From M3007 sp044230315 (GTDB lineage: Bacteria; Bacteroidota; Bacteroidia; Chitinophagales; Saprospiraceae): a stretch of 64,000 bases of DNA. The notes beneath the pieces are model-generated. The model did not search any database and had not been told where the DNA came from. It was given only the letters and a program-made list of their open reading frames with translations. The position numbers and the translations under genes are program-made. The stretch lies in assembly GCA_044230315.1 (NCBI GenBank), contig JBGARJ010000020.1, positions 27,977 through 91,976 of the forward strand, in the 5' to 3' direction. Each line of letters starts with the position of its first letter. Position 1 is the stretch's first letter. Positions 53,801-61,757 of this stretch are shown piece by piece.

Positions 53801-54459
53801 CCGCCGGGCGAAAACGACGGCAGGGCCGTGGTCACGTCCGCCGTACAGTTCACGGTACCCGTGCTGGCCGCAATGTTGGCAGGAGCCGTCATGGCGCAGG
53901 TCGGGATATTGGCAAATTCCAATACCGTGGCTTGCCAGCCGGCGCAGGACACCGAACCGTCGGAGTCGAACGCGAAGGTCAGGGCGCCGCTGGTGTTGGC
54001 AGCGGTGGCGCGCACGACGTTGGCAGCTACGTTATTGGGCGCGATGTTGTTCCACCAGCCACCCGCGCCGGCATTACCGAACGGGTTGGGCGCGCCAGCC
54101 GGTGCGCCGTTGGGAGAAGCAATCAGGGTAGCCACGTTGGTGATATCGGGAGCGTCATATACATACAGGGCGTCCCAGCCGCTTTCCGTTTGGAAAGAAG
54201 CGAAGGTAGCCTGGATTTTCTGACCTGCCGTAGCCGGAGCAAAGGTCACTTGAGAACCGACACCCGAGTTGTTGGAATAGTTGGCTGCCGAACCACCGTT
54301 GTCAAAGAAGTTGAAAAAACAGGTGCCGGGAGGTGCGATGGTAAACGTCGCCGGACCGTTATTATAAGGCATGTTAACGTTCGTCTGGGCAAATGCCTGC
54401 GCTCCGAACAGCGCGCCCAAAAACGTTAAGGCCCAAAGTGTAATGTTTCTCTTTTTCAT
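47887..54459 (-). CDS. Giant CUB/HYR/dockerin-like T9SS surface protein
   Basis: A 2190-residue secreted protein, signal MKKRNITLWALTFLGALFGA. Domains: a CUB-like domain (about 25-190), HYR-type repeats (KPTITCPANVTFNLSPGECS; CPANLTVTTDPFTCC), a proprotein-convertase P-like domain (FGNITIRLTSPSGTVL) in the first half, and a long Cys-rich HYR-like stretch. The last third matches the 724-residue protein at 39842-42016. It then has a dockerin-like doublet (DPLNGVSTFDLVLINKHILG; AADANNSRSITTFDIVEL), a cohesin-like domain (AGETFTVNFKADEKVQGYQF) and a T9SS sorting domain (LYQNTPNPFVSKTQIGF). No TTA, CTA or TCA codon occurs in 2136 consecutive codons, a sign of very high expression. It is probably a main surface or matrix protein. 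A small secreted-protein gene precedes it by 62 bases. Confidence 0.9.
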   Translation of the reverse strand: MKKRNITLWALTFLGALFGAQAFAQTNVNMPYNNGPATFTIAPPGTCFFNFFDNGGSAANYSNNSGVGSQVTFAPATAGQKIQATFASFQTESGWDALYVYDAPDITNVATLIASPNGAPAGAPNPFGNAGAGGWWNNIAPNNVAANVVRATAANTSGALTFAFDSDGSVSCAGWQATVLEFANIPTCAMTAPANIAASTGTVNCTADVTTALPSFSPGGCASGLALTYSLNGGTPVTIAAPFPASITLAGIPKGTNTVVWQLRVACGGQLVSSATQTITVNDLTKPTITCPANVTFNLSPGECSQLYSYTVTATDNCPFFGPLVKLPTSSQTANNAFNGITFDIQNVGTQPILINSFTAPISAGVHPVVAYYTTTATTAVGNAQNAAAWTLMGNATVTGVGGFPNWPTFTTIPIGGLQLNPGQRKGIYLAVTDGGEFGYANGALNTNDGTLQIISQGHSGGQYPFINANNPRVFIGSVTYQTTLPGPPLVQTAGLPTGAEFPIGTTCNSFTVTDLAGNTNTCSFCVTINEYPNAITALVCNDLVQVSMDEDCSVVLNADQILEGGPYGCYDNYIVELDRVAPYGNGPWTPGVLGPNDVGHTYGVRVTDPKTGNKCWGNIKVEDKLPPVLDCQTASVPCNFPSLAPEYQQVLNNYTAKFTGTGLPQTLLDFQTINSPIEVSGATGTIQDVDFYVKLTGNALWFGNITIRLTSPSGTVLTAWQGVGGCGTAPIWVRFDDEGSQALTCADYSTGVNAFIPFGFGTLSTFDGENPNGTWTASFSDVDGFGDVNLVEETALFITSNYTFTTGFPNALVYPTDVTGSNKNYTVNPGAGTPQMDNCSAVNLTYIDTEVPQNCASGLTSIINRKWTATDASGNTATCIQQIRLNRPTDGDITLPPNYDDITAPAFQCAGAYPTPDWIEGQGLQGKPHIFGDTTGCSVNYAYVDQVIKVCDGTYKIARHWTVINWCTGTTFEPTQIVKVLDTTGPSFTCPANLTVTTDPFTCCASADLPDFIVTDNCSRLNSVDAMVMVIDPQTGQQIAMHQIFGSFSDFNGNNKWNPDTMAVLGTTPCLPLGTHTVVYTVKDDCGNTSTCSFRLTVRDYTPPVAACDEYTIVSIGVDDPYDCYLPTDACTGAGVTWVKATTFDDGSYDNCGDIHFTIQRMQPYSPCILALNDINGHPECDKTLDPFPDFPSEFERATSEYDSIKFYCCEVGLPPQTVILRVYQLDANGNITVGPDGTPVSNSCMIQVEVQDKIKPVCQSPANVTVSCENFDPSLWAYGKATVVDNCCLDTAQVYQGQCGLSHTVNYGQFDTVCNKGTIIRNFRAFDCHGQQSQCSQRIIVNYEQDYYVKFPDDRIVTTCDGTGNYGEPSFYGEDCELLGVSFEDEIFTVVPDACYKIERTWTIINWCTYNPNLPCIYIPNPNPSATLNSPTNNTGPTVSACGTPAPWAPTITKINPTDPTSTNYCTFWDANANCYKYKQIIKIIDNQAPTIDCPPSPQTYNDLTPNDANLWNESYWWDNTIGSHNLCEGPADLCVTATDACSGSDINIRYLLFLDLDNDGDMETVISSTNLPGYNNVFYGNAHNSNFSGGTPRQFDERPVAPNQKYGFTIQTTVSGKNKTACVKWNTQQAPNTYVTPELPYGTHKIKWIVSDGCGNEQVCEYTVVVKDGKKPTVVCINGLSVNIMPTKMITLWASDFLKYTEDNCTPADQIKIGIRKAGAGTGFPTNPDGTPQTSVTFDCTELGTRLVELWGMDKASNADFCQTYVIVQDNMNNCTGAGAGTVAGTLKTEMTNGLEDATVTLTGNHPALPGGSVFDITDNAGKYELNGIPYLGDFTLTPSKDNDPLNGVSTFDLVLINKHILGLEPLNTPYKMIAADANNSRSITTFDIVELRKLILGIYTELPNNTSWRFVDKAYGFPTPTNPFAEIFPETKQIANMTASMAAEDFVSVKVGDVNGNAVTNSLVNVDDRTAGTLLFDVEDRMVNAGETFTVNFKADEKVQGYQFTMNYNNLDVVDVAPGANMKLDNFAVFSNEHALTTSWDGDSQAEFAVTFRAKAGGMLSQMLGVSSRITRAEAYNANSDRLQVAFRFNGQNGSTISGLGFELYQNTPNPFVSKTQIGFYLPEAAEATLTIFDESGRTIFTQTGDFAKGNNAITVNRNMLNATGVLYYKLETANNSATKKMIQTK

Positions 54460-54521
54460 GAGATTGAAAATTTGTTAGACTTGTTTCGAAAAAGGGGAAA
54501 CTAAATGATTGAGTTAAGAAA

Positions 54522-54959
54522 TCACTGTTTCAATAAGCTGTACGTATAGTCGTACACACTGTTCAAAAAAGTACGATTGATGAACGGCGAGGAATACTGG
54601 TCGTGTCTGAACACCAGTTGGGTTTCGCGCAGTGCATCGCTAAGCGCTACGGTGACGGATGCGCCGTCGCTGATCTTCACGATCATCTGTTTCCAGTAGT
54701 AGGCGCGGGCCGACCATTCGTCGTATGCCTGGGTGCCGGGTTGCGAAATCGCGAGTTGTGGATGTGCCGCATTTTCAATCTGATACTTCAGGATAGTAAC
54801 CGCAGCGTCAGCGTTGACCAGGTTGGACAACTGCGCACTGGAAGAGGTCGTCTTCACCGTTTGAGCAGTAGCTTGGCGAGATGTGAAAACCATCGCCCCA
54901 ACCAGGAGGAACATCGCTACGATCGACTGGAGCCCTCGTTTTGCGAACGTTCTGTTCAT
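54522..54959 (-). CDS. Small secreted protein preceding the giant
   Basis: A 145-residue exported protein. The signal (MNRTFAKRGLQSIVAMFLLV) is cleaved near ATAQ. The mature part of about 112 residues is helical, with no cysteine and no T9SS sorting domain (DAAVTILKYQIENAAHPQLA, DALRETQLVFRHDQYSSPF). I do not recognise the family. It lies 62 bases before the giant gene on the same strand with no terminator between, so co-transcription is likely. A role in export, folding or anchoring of the giant is a guess from position only. Confidence 0.72.
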   Translation of the reverse strand: MNRTFAKRGLQSIVAMFLLVGAMVFTSRQATAQTVKTTSSSAQLSNLVNADAAVTILKYQIENAAHPQLAISQPGTQAYDEWSARAYYWKQMIVKISDGASVTVALSDALRETQLVFRHDQYSSPFINRTFLNSVYDYTYSLLKQ

Positions 54960-55949
54960 GTTGTGAGTTAATTTAAGTGAAAAAATAGGTGACGAAATAA
55001 ATCTTTACGTATCGGAAAAAAATCTAATGCTATTCAAATATCCCGGTTTTCAGGGCCATAAAAAAAGTATTGAGAACGGGGTCGCACCACCGTTTTCAAT
55101 ACTTATTTTCCTTGAAGGAAGGAACCGTCTGGCGAAAAAGCTTGTGTACAGTTTACTTTCATGAGATTAAATACCATTTAGGCAGTGCTACTGCCAAAAT
55201 ACAAAAGAAATCGGTTGAATGCTGTTTCAGGCTTATACGGGAAACCGGACTGTTTAGCCTGAATACAAAACATAACCTGCAGGGGTGGCCTGCACAATCG
55301 GAGTGGGATGTTGGTTGGGAGAGCGAGGAAGGAACTGCCGAAAACTGGGCGGGACTTCCGGCGCCAACTTGGGAGGACGTTGGATCGCCTGGTCGCTCAT
55401 GAGATCATTCGGATTAAAACAACGGATTAAGATTTATTTCCAGGGACAAATATATTTCCTGTTTCTTAGAATTTCCCCTACCCGGGTTAAATATTTTTTT
55501 CATTTAAAAATTCTGTGCTCTACCATTTCAGTGTCTGGTGCGAAAATGCAACCCGAAACACATCTTGTTTGCAACAAAAATAGGGCCAAAAAATGAAATG
55601 CGGGCATTGGTGAAAAAATAAATTGGGGAGCCCGGAAGCCGGATGTGGCTGCCCGATGCCCTAATATAATATAGGTGTGGCTACCCACAGCCGGGCGGCG
55701 CCTTACCAACGGAAACGGCGCCCTGCGCCAGGATTACAGGCCCGCACGCCCGGGCCTTTCTCCTCTACGCTTTACCGGAACAAGAGTAGATTAAATAATT
55801 GAAAATAAGCAGATTATCCTGGTCTCATCGGGATAGTTCATCTGTTCGGCGCATGCCGGAAACCATCAGCAGGGAACATCCGGCAACTATTTCAGGTCAA
55901 TTGTACCCCGCATCCGACGGTCAGGTGAATGGCATTAACCGATTCTCGC
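54960..55949. other. Gene-free region of about 1 kb
   Basis: Between two divergent genes, A+T-rich in part. Short open frames at 55070-55402, 55285-55596 (plus) and 55500-55709 (minus) show no family character. The only clear structure is the minus-strand terminator at 55060-55104. Minus-strand -7-like elements occur at 55447-55454 (TATATTTG) and 55575-55582 (TATTTTTG), without -33 partners. Confidence 0.5.
55060..55104 (-). terminator. Minus-strand terminator without an obvious gene
   Basis: On the minus strand a 15-bp stem (55090-55104 with 55065-55079, one mismatch) is followed by a T-run. It would stop transcription coming from the right, where no minus-strand gene is seen, about 100 bases before the small secreted-protein gene. 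Confidence 0.65.
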
Positions 55950-55957
55950 TACCTTTG
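55950..55957 (+). promoter_or_regulatory. -7 promoter element of the CRTAC1-type gene
   Basis: TACCTTTG matches TAnnTTTG and lies 28 bases before the ATG at 55986. It supports that start over the ATG at 55929, which would lie upstream of transcription. No -33 TTG at the right distance. Confidence 0.5.
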
Positions 55958-55985
55958 TCTTTCCGTAAATTTGACTAAATCAGCA

Positions 55986-58900
55986 ATGATGCACTTTTTC
56001 CCACTCGTAAAAAAACACCCTTTTGCCGCCATTTCCTTATTGCTTAGCCTGGGCGTCCCATTCCTGGCCTGCAACAACGGCCAGCCGGCCGGCACACAAC
56101 CGGTCAAGGATCAGGAAGAAGCCACGCTGGTGGCCGACAACCCCCTGATGCGCCTGCGCAGCGCGGAAGAAACCGGACTCGACTTTGTCAACGAGGTGCT
56201 GGAAACCCATGAAAACAACCCCACCAACAACATCAACATCTACAACGGCGGCGGCGTGGCCGTGGCCGATATCAACAACGACTCGCTGCCCGACCTCTAT
56301 TTTATCAACTGTAGCGGCAAAAACAAGATCTTCCTCAACCTCGGCCACCTGAAGTTCAAAGACATTACCGACGGCTCGGGGCTCGAATCGGAGGCCGGCT
56401 TCGAAACATCGGCCACCGCCGTCGATATCAACGCCGACGGATGGATGGATTTTTACGTGGGCCGCAGCGGCCCGTTCAGCGACAGCCTCTGCCGCAACCG
56501 GCTGTTTATCAACAACGGCAACCTGACGTTTAGCGAGCGGGCCGCCGAATACGGGCTCGACCTGCCCACCCAAACGCCCGGCGCCAATTTTTTTGACTTT
56601 GACCTCGACGGCGACCTCGACGCCTACATCCTCAATTACCCCAAAAACCTCGAGTATGCCAATAAACTGGAAGCCCGCCTGGACCCCAAAACCCAGAAAT
56701 ATAAACCCGTGCTCGAACCGAAAACGCCATTCGACTCCGACCGGCTCTACCGCAACGACGGCAACGGGAAGTTCACCGATATCTCCAAACAAGCCGGCAT
56801 CCAGAATTTCTCCTATGGCTGGAGCGCGACTGTCTCCGATTTTAACGGCGACCACTACCCCGATATCTATGTCGGTAACGACTTTATCCAACCGGACAAC
56901 CTCTACATCAACAACCGGAACGGCACGTTCACCAATCAACTCGACCGCTACTTCAGCCATACCTCCAACCACACGATGGGGGTGGATATCTCCGACTTCG
57001 ACAACGACGGGCTGGTGGATGTGATCGGGCTGGACATGCTGCCCGACAAACACCAGCGGCAGAAAATGACGATGAGCACCATGTCGCAAAGCAAACGCAA
57101 CTCCCTGGTGCAACATGGCTATCCCGACGGCGAAGTGCGCAATGTGCTGCAGCATAATTCGGGCGGCGGCCGTTTCAGCGACGTGGCCTGCATCGCCGGC
57201 GTGTTTAAGACCGACTGGAGCTGGAGCAGCCTCTTGTTCGACATCGACAACGACGGGTTCAAAGATCTCGCGATCACCAACGGCTACCGACGGGATGTTA
57301 CCGACCTGGATTTCATGAATTTTACATATGCCGATATCCGCAAAACCGGAAACATCCGGAAACACTTTCCCAATATTCAGGACTTCCTCAAACTCATACC
57401 GACCTACAAATCGCGAAACTATGTGTTCCGCAACCGCGGCGACTGGACCTTTGAAGACGAGGCGGGTAAATGGCTGACCATACCGCCCTCGTGGTCGAAC
57501 GGCGCCGTATACGCGGATTTCGACCGCGACGGCGACCTCGATTGGGTGGTGAACAACCTGGTAGACAAGCCTTTTTTCTATGAAAACCTCGCCAGTTCCA
57601 AGCCCAACGGTCATTTTCTGGAAATCAAATTGTTTGGCGCCGGGAAGAACACCATGGCCGTAGGCGCCACCGCCACGATCCACACCGGCGATCAGATCCA
57701 GTACCAGGAACTCAACCCGAGCCGAGGGATTTTCTCTTCGGTGGAGCATATCCTGCATTTTGGCCTGGGCAGCGCCGGCAAAGTGGACAAATTGGTGGTC
57801 CGTTGGCCGACCGGCAAAACCACCACGCTCACCGATGTGCCCGCCAACCAGATCCTGTACCTCCATGAAACCGACGCCAACGGCCGCGATACCGGCACTC
57901 AGCCGGTTGCACGGGGGCTGATGCAGGAAACTACCGCCGCGTCCGGCATCGATTTCAAACACGTGGAAAACGAATACCTCGACTTCGACACGTATTTCCT
58001 GTTGCCCTGGCAGGAATCGGACCTCGGCCCCCTCATTACAAAGGGCGACGTCAACGGCGACGGCCTGGAAGATTTTTATATCGGCAATGCGTTCGGGCAG
58101 GCTTCCGCTTTGTACGTTCAAACTCCCGACGGCCGGTTCCGGTCCGCATCGGCGGACACCTGGAAGCAGGACATCGCATACGAAGACCACGGGGCGCTCT
58201 TTTTCGACGCCGACCGCGACGGCGACCTCGACCTGCTGGTGATCAGCGGCGGGGCGGAAGCCGATCCTAAGTTTGCCAGCATTGCCTGGCAAAACCGGCT
58301 TTATATCAATATGGACGGCAAAGGCACCTTTGCCAAAGCGGCCAACGCTTTTCCGCAAACACAGGACCTCGGCGAGCGTGCCGTGGCGTACGACTACGAC
58401 CAGGACGGCGACCTCGACCTGTTTGTCGGCGGGCGTGTCATCCCCACTCAATGGCCGCTGGCGCCGCGCAGTTACGTGTGGCGCAACGACGGCGGCCATT
58501 TCACCGATGTAACGGCCGAGGTGGCACCGGAATTCGAACATTGCGGGATGGTCGCCGATCTGGTTTGGGCTAACGTGGACGGCGATGCCCAGCCCGAATT
58601 GATCGTGACAGGAGAATGGATGCCCATCATGGTCTTTAAACTGGAACAAGGCAAACTGAAAAACCGTACCGCCGCCCTGGGACTGAGCCAGTCGAACGGT
58701 CTGTGGAACCGCCTGGCGGTCAGCGACCTGGACGGCGACGGCGATCTTGATATCCTTGGCGGTAATTTTGGCCTGAACACCCGCCTCACCGCCTCCGCGC
58801 AGGAGCCCCTGCGATGCTATGCCAAAGACTTTGACGGGAATGGGAGTATCGATCCGATCTTCGCCTCTTTTGAAGACGGCAAGGAGTACCCCCTCATGCG

Positions 58901-59420
58901 GCAGGACGCATTGCTGAAACAAATGCCGGTGTTGAAAAAGCGGTTCATTTATGCCCGGGACTACGCCAGAGTCACCGTCGACCAGATCTTCCCGCGCAAA
59001 GAATTGGAGTCGGGGCAGGTGGTCAGCGCACACACCCTCGCCACCACCTGGTGGGAGAATAAAGGCGGCACGTTTGTACCGCATGCACTGCCCATCCAGG
59101 CACAATTGTCGCCCGTTTACGGCATGATCGTCCAGGATTTTAACGGCGACGGCCTGGTCGACATCTTGTTGGCCGGAAATAAGATCGGGATAGAGGTGGA
59201 AACGGGCCGTTGCGATTCGGGCATCGGCAGTTTATTCCTGGGCGACGGTCACGGCGGCTTCCGCTGGATGCCCAATATGCTGGCCGGCTTTTGGGCGCCG
59301 GGCGATGTGCGCGACCTGGCAGCGTTGCGCGGAGCCGGAGGCCGTACCACCGTGGTGGTGGCGAATAACAACGCCCCGGCACAGACGTTTACGCTGCGGC
59401 AAGCCAAAGTGGTGCAGTGA
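55986..59420 (+). CDS. CRTAC1-type FG-GAP/ASPIC lipoprotein
   Basis: A 1144-residue outer-surface lipoprotein. The start MMHFFPLVKKHPFAAISLLL gives a lipobox ending FLACNN. The body is a set of FG-GAP/VCBS beta-propeller repeats with calcium-type loops (VADINNDSLPDLY, FDLDGDLDAY, ADFDRDGDLDWVVN, DYDQDGDLDLFVGG). An ASPIC/UnbV domain is in the middle (GLGSAGKVDKLVVRWPTGKT), followed by a second propeller. Such proteins are common in Bacteroidota; some sit beside SusC/SusD pairs, but none is seen here. Substrate and role are unknown. It is convergent with a related gene at 59523-61757. Confidence 0.87.
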   Translation: MMHFFPLVKKHPFAAISLLLSLGVPFLACNNGQPAGTQPVKDQEEATLVADNPLMRLRSAEETGLDFVNEVLETHENNPTNNINIYNGGGVAVADINNDSLPDLYFINCSGKNKIFLNLGHLKFKDITDGSGLESEAGFETSATAVDINADGWMDFYVGRSGPFSDSLCRNRLFINNGNLTFSERAAEYGLDLPTQTPGANFFDFDLDGDLDAYILNYPKNLEYANKLEARLDPKTQKYKPVLEPKTPFDSDRLYRNDGNGKFTDISKQAGIQNFSYGWSATVSDFNGDHYPDIYVGNDFIQPDNLYINNRNGTFTNQLDRYFSHTSNHTMGVDISDFDNDGLVDVIGLDMLPDKHQRQKMTMSTMSQSKRNSLVQHGYPDGEVRNVLQHNSGGGRFSDVACIAGVFKTDWSWSSLLFDIDNDGFKDLAITNGYRRDVTDLDFMNFTYADIRKTGNIRKHFPNIQDFLKLIPTYKSRNYVFRNRGDWTFEDEAGKWLTIPPSWSNGAVYADFDRDGDLDWVVNNLVDKPFFYENLASSKPNGHFLEIKLFGAGKNTMAVGATATIHTGDQIQYQELNPSRGIFSSVEHILHFGLGSAGKVDKLVVRWPTGKTTTLTDVPANQILYLHETDANGRDTGTQPVARGLMQETTAASGIDFKHVENEYLDFDTYFLLPWQESDLGPLITKGDVNGDGLEDFYIGNAFGQASALYVQTPDGRFRSASADTWKQDIAYEDHGALFFDADRDGDLDLLVISGGAEADPKFASIAWQNRLYINMDGKGTFAKAANAFPQTQDLGERAVAYDYDQDGDLDLFVGGRVIPTQWPLAPRSYVWRNDGGHFTDVTAEVAPEFEHCGMVADLVWANVDGDAQPELIVTGEWMPIMVFKLEQGKLKNRTAALGLSQSNGLWNRLAVSDLDGDGDLDILGGNFGLNTRLTASAQEPLRCYAKDFDGNGSIDPIFASFEDGKEYPLMRQDALLKQMPVLKKRFIYARDYARVTVDQIFPRKELESGQVVSAHTLATTWWENKGGTFVPHALPIQAQLSPVYGMIVQDFNGDGLVDILLAGNKIGIEVETGRCDSGIGSLFLGDGHGGFRWMPNMLAGFWAPGDVRDLAALRGAGGRTTVVVANNNAPAQTFTLRQAKVVQ

Positions 59421-59421
59421 G

Positions 59422-59464
59422 GGAATGTGATTAATGTGGTTAATGTGGTCAATGGGGTCAATGG
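59422..59464. repeat. 9-bp short tandem repeat
   Basis: About four and a half units of 9 bases (two perfect TTAATGTGG, then TCAATGGGG and relatives) lie between the stop of the CRTAC1-type gene and its terminator. Confidence 0.75.
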
Positions 59465-59520
59465 ACGGGAATTTAACGGGAAGTTAAATTATGATGACCG
59501 TTAAATTCCCGTTTCGTATT
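59465..59520. terminator. Bidirectional hairpin between convergent CRTAC1-type genes
   Basis: A perfect 15-bp stem (59465-59479 with 59498-59512) and an 18-base loop are followed on the plus strand by TTCGTATTTATT. It fills the gap between the two convergent genes. Confidence 0.7.
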
Positions 59521-59522
59521 TA

Positions 59523-61757
59523 TTATTGGGTTTGTTTTTTCTCTGTGGAAAAACGGATTGGCTTCAGCGCCAGCACTTTAGGGCTTGGGTTACCCTCCTC
59601 CAATTGTACAAACTGATCCATGGGGACGTTGGTAAACACCGCGGTGGGCAAGCCTGCTTTGGGCCAGCGCACCTCTACCGAGTCGATGGCCGCAGCCTGG
59701 CCAAGCCCCATTTCGACGCGCATGCTGCTGGCTCCGAAACTACCGCCGGTACCGCAAGTGGCATAGATCGAGCGGGGCTGGCCGTTTTTTTGCCGGACGT
59801 GCACGACTACCCTGGCTCCACGGGCGTCGCGGTTGCAGGTTTTGCCGACCAGGAAAAATTGTACCCAGTGGTTATCGGTGCCGGAATTTTCAAAAAGCAC
59901 ATTACTGGCGAAATCGCCCTCGTAAGCGCCGCCCATTACTTCGTAAATATCCTCGTCGCCGTCATTGTCCAGGTCGCCGAAGGCTACGCCATGTCCTTTC
60001 TGGATGTGGGCAAAGCCGTTCATGGTGATCTCTTCAAAACGGGTACCTTCCACATTCCGGAACATGCGGTTGGGCACCAGAGCCCGGAGGTCGGGCTTGC
60101 CTGTGCCCAGGTAAAAATCGAGCCAGCCGTCGTTGTCGAGGTCGCCGAAATTGCAGCCCATGGCATAGGTGAGTTTGTGCAGGCCGGCTTCACGGCTCAC
60201 ATCGGTGAAGGTTTCGTTCCGGTTGTTGTGATAGAGCCGCAGCCAGTCGCCTTCCGGCGGTTTGCCCATCATTTCGAGGAGCATATCGCCGGCGGCTTGT
60301 TGGTTGGCGTCAAAATTGTAGCCGGTGACCAGGATATCGTCCCAGCCGTCGTTGTCGTAATCAAAGATCATGGTCGGAAAACTGAGCAGCGGGTATTGCA
60401 CGCCGGCTTTGGCGGCAATATCCTGGAAGATCCAGTTTTCGGCTGACGGACCGCCGCGGTTGACCAGCAGGCGATTGAGCCCTGCGATGTCGCTCAGGTA
60501 CAGGTCGGGGCGCTGGTCGTTGTTGATATCGCCCCAAACGGCGGCTTTGAAAAACCCGATCAGGTTGAGGCCGGTTTGGGGCGCCACATTGGTAAACGTG
60601 CCGTTTTTGTTGTTGTGATACAATTCATTAGGGTGCTTCGTGCTGGCATTGCCGAGTCGCGTTTCGTTGGCAATATAGAGGTCGAGCCAGCCGTCGCCGT
60701 CAAAATCGGCCCAGTCGGCCGCCTGGGTGGGATGGAACGACAGCAGGCCGGCGTCGATCGTAACATCGGTAAAGGTGCCGTCGCCATTGTTGCGGAGCAA
60801 CGAATTGGGGTGGGTGCCGCCTTCCAGCCAGCCGCCGCGGAGGATCAGGATATCGCGGTCGCCGTCGTTGTCATAGTCGGCCTGGATGGTGTTCAGCCCG
60901 CTGACAATACCCGTCAGGTTGGCTTCGTGGGTGCGTTCGCTGAAGGTGCCGTCGCCGTTGTTGCGGAAGTACTGGCACTGATCGCGCATGCCATAGGAGG
61001 TCATAAACAAATCGAGGTCGCCGTCGTTGTCAAAATCATCGATGCATACGCCGCCGGAAATGCCCCGGACGCCGAGGCCGAGTTGGGGCGCGATATTGCG
61101 AAAATGCAGGTTGCCGCGTTCCTGAAACAGCGTAGTCGGGATAAGCCATTCCTTCGGCACTTCCGCAGGCCATTTGCCGAGGTTCATATAGGCGATGTTC
61201 AACAGCCAGCGCGACTGCATATCGTTGGGAAACTCCTTTAGGATACGTTGATAGATCTTGATCGCCTGTTCCGGTCCGCTTTTGAGGGTGTAATACCCGC
61301 CTGGTTGGATCGGGACGATACAGGATTCGGAGGTATTGTTCTCCACGCAATTTTGCACTTCGCCCAGCCGGAGGTACGACAACGCCAAAAATTCGTACAC
61401 CACTTTCGTATCGGGGGTCATTTTGTCGTGGATACGTTGAATTACTTCTGACAGTTCGGTAGTGGCGTTTTCCGTTTTCCCGGCATAGAGCAATTGCTCG
61501 GCGTGTTTGAACAAGGCGAAAACCTGTTGTTGCGGCGGCAGCGTGGGCATTTGCTGCTCGATCCATTCCGCTTTCTTTGGATTCAGGTTATAACAATCAT
61601 CCGGACTGGCATGCTCGGCAATGCTGTCGAGGATAGCGATCATCCGGGTGTGGCCGGCCATTCCGAAGGCTTCGTACGATTGACCGCCCCGGCAGGCCGA
61701 AACGGCGGCGCCAAGGCCGATGACGAAGAAATACAATAAGTTACGGGTGTTTATCAT
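59523..61757 (-). CDS. CRTAC1-type TPR/FG-GAP lipoprotein
   Basis: A 744-residue lipoprotein, signal MINTRNLLYFFVIGLGAAVS with lipobox Cys22. Residues of about 30-215 are helical TPR-like units (YEFLALSYLRLGEVQNCVEN, PNDMQSRWLLNIAYMNLGKW). An FG-GAP/VCBS propeller follows with calcium-type loops (CIDDFDNDGDLDLFMTSYG, DFDGDGWLDLYIANE, GDLDNDGDEDIYEV), then a C-terminal ASPIC/UnbV domain (VEMGLGQAAAIDSVEVRWPK). It shares its repeat type with the convergent 1144-residue neighbour but has one propeller and a TPR part. Function unknown; probably surface-exposed. Confidence 0.87.
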   Translation of the reverse strand: MINTRNLLYFFVIGLGAAVSACRGGQSYEAFGMAGHTRMIAILDSIAEHASPDDCYNLNPKKAEWIEQQMPTLPPQQQVFALFKHAEQLLYAGKTENATTELSEVIQRIHDKMTPDTKVVYEFLALSYLRLGEVQNCVENNTSESCIVPIQPGGYYTLKSGPEQAIKIYQRILKEFPNDMQSRWLLNIAYMNLGKWPAEVPKEWLIPTTLFQERGNLHFRNIAPQLGLGVRGISGGVCIDDFDNDGDLDLFMTSYGMRDQCQYFRNNGDGTFSERTHEANLTGIVSGLNTIQADYDNDGDRDILILRGGWLEGGTHPNSLLRNNGDGTFTDVTIDAGLLSFHPTQAADWADFDGDGWLDLYIANETRLGNASTKHPNELYHNNKNGTFTNVAPQTGLNLIGFFKAAVWGDINNDQRPDLYLSDIAGLNRLLVNRGGPSAENWIFQDIAAKAGVQYPLLSFPTMIFDYDNDGWDDILVTGYNFDANQQAAGDMLLEMMGKPPEGDWLRLYHNNRNETFTDVSREAGLHKLTYAMGCNFGDLDNDGWLDFYLGTGKPDLRALVPNRMFRNVEGTRFEEITMNGFAHIQKGHGVAFGDLDNDGDEDIYEVMGGAYEGDFASNVLFENSGTDNHWVQFFLVGKTCNRDARGARVVVHVRQKNGQPRSIYATCGTGGSFGASSMRVEMGLGQAAAIDSVEVRWPKAGLPTAVFTNVPMDQFVQLEEGNPSPKVLALKPIRFSTEKKQTQ

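Noticed and set aside
48019..54429. A 2136-codon open frame on the plus strand opposite the giant gene
   Set aside because: Its codons are the exact complement of the giant's codons and its product is rich in Arg and Val without domains or signal. It is a by-product of codon choice.
55070..55709. Small genes in the gene-free kilobase
   Set aside because: The short open frames have no signal, motif or codon character and overlap each other on both strands.
55929..55985. Earlier ATG for the CRTAC1-type gene
   Set aside because: It lies upstream of the TACCTTTG promoter element and would bury the lipoprotein signal behind 19 residues.
56037..59105. A 1022-codon open frame on the minus strand opposite the CRTAC1-type gene
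   Set aside because: Same cause: codon-aligned antisense of a gene with clear FG-GAP repeats on the plus strand.
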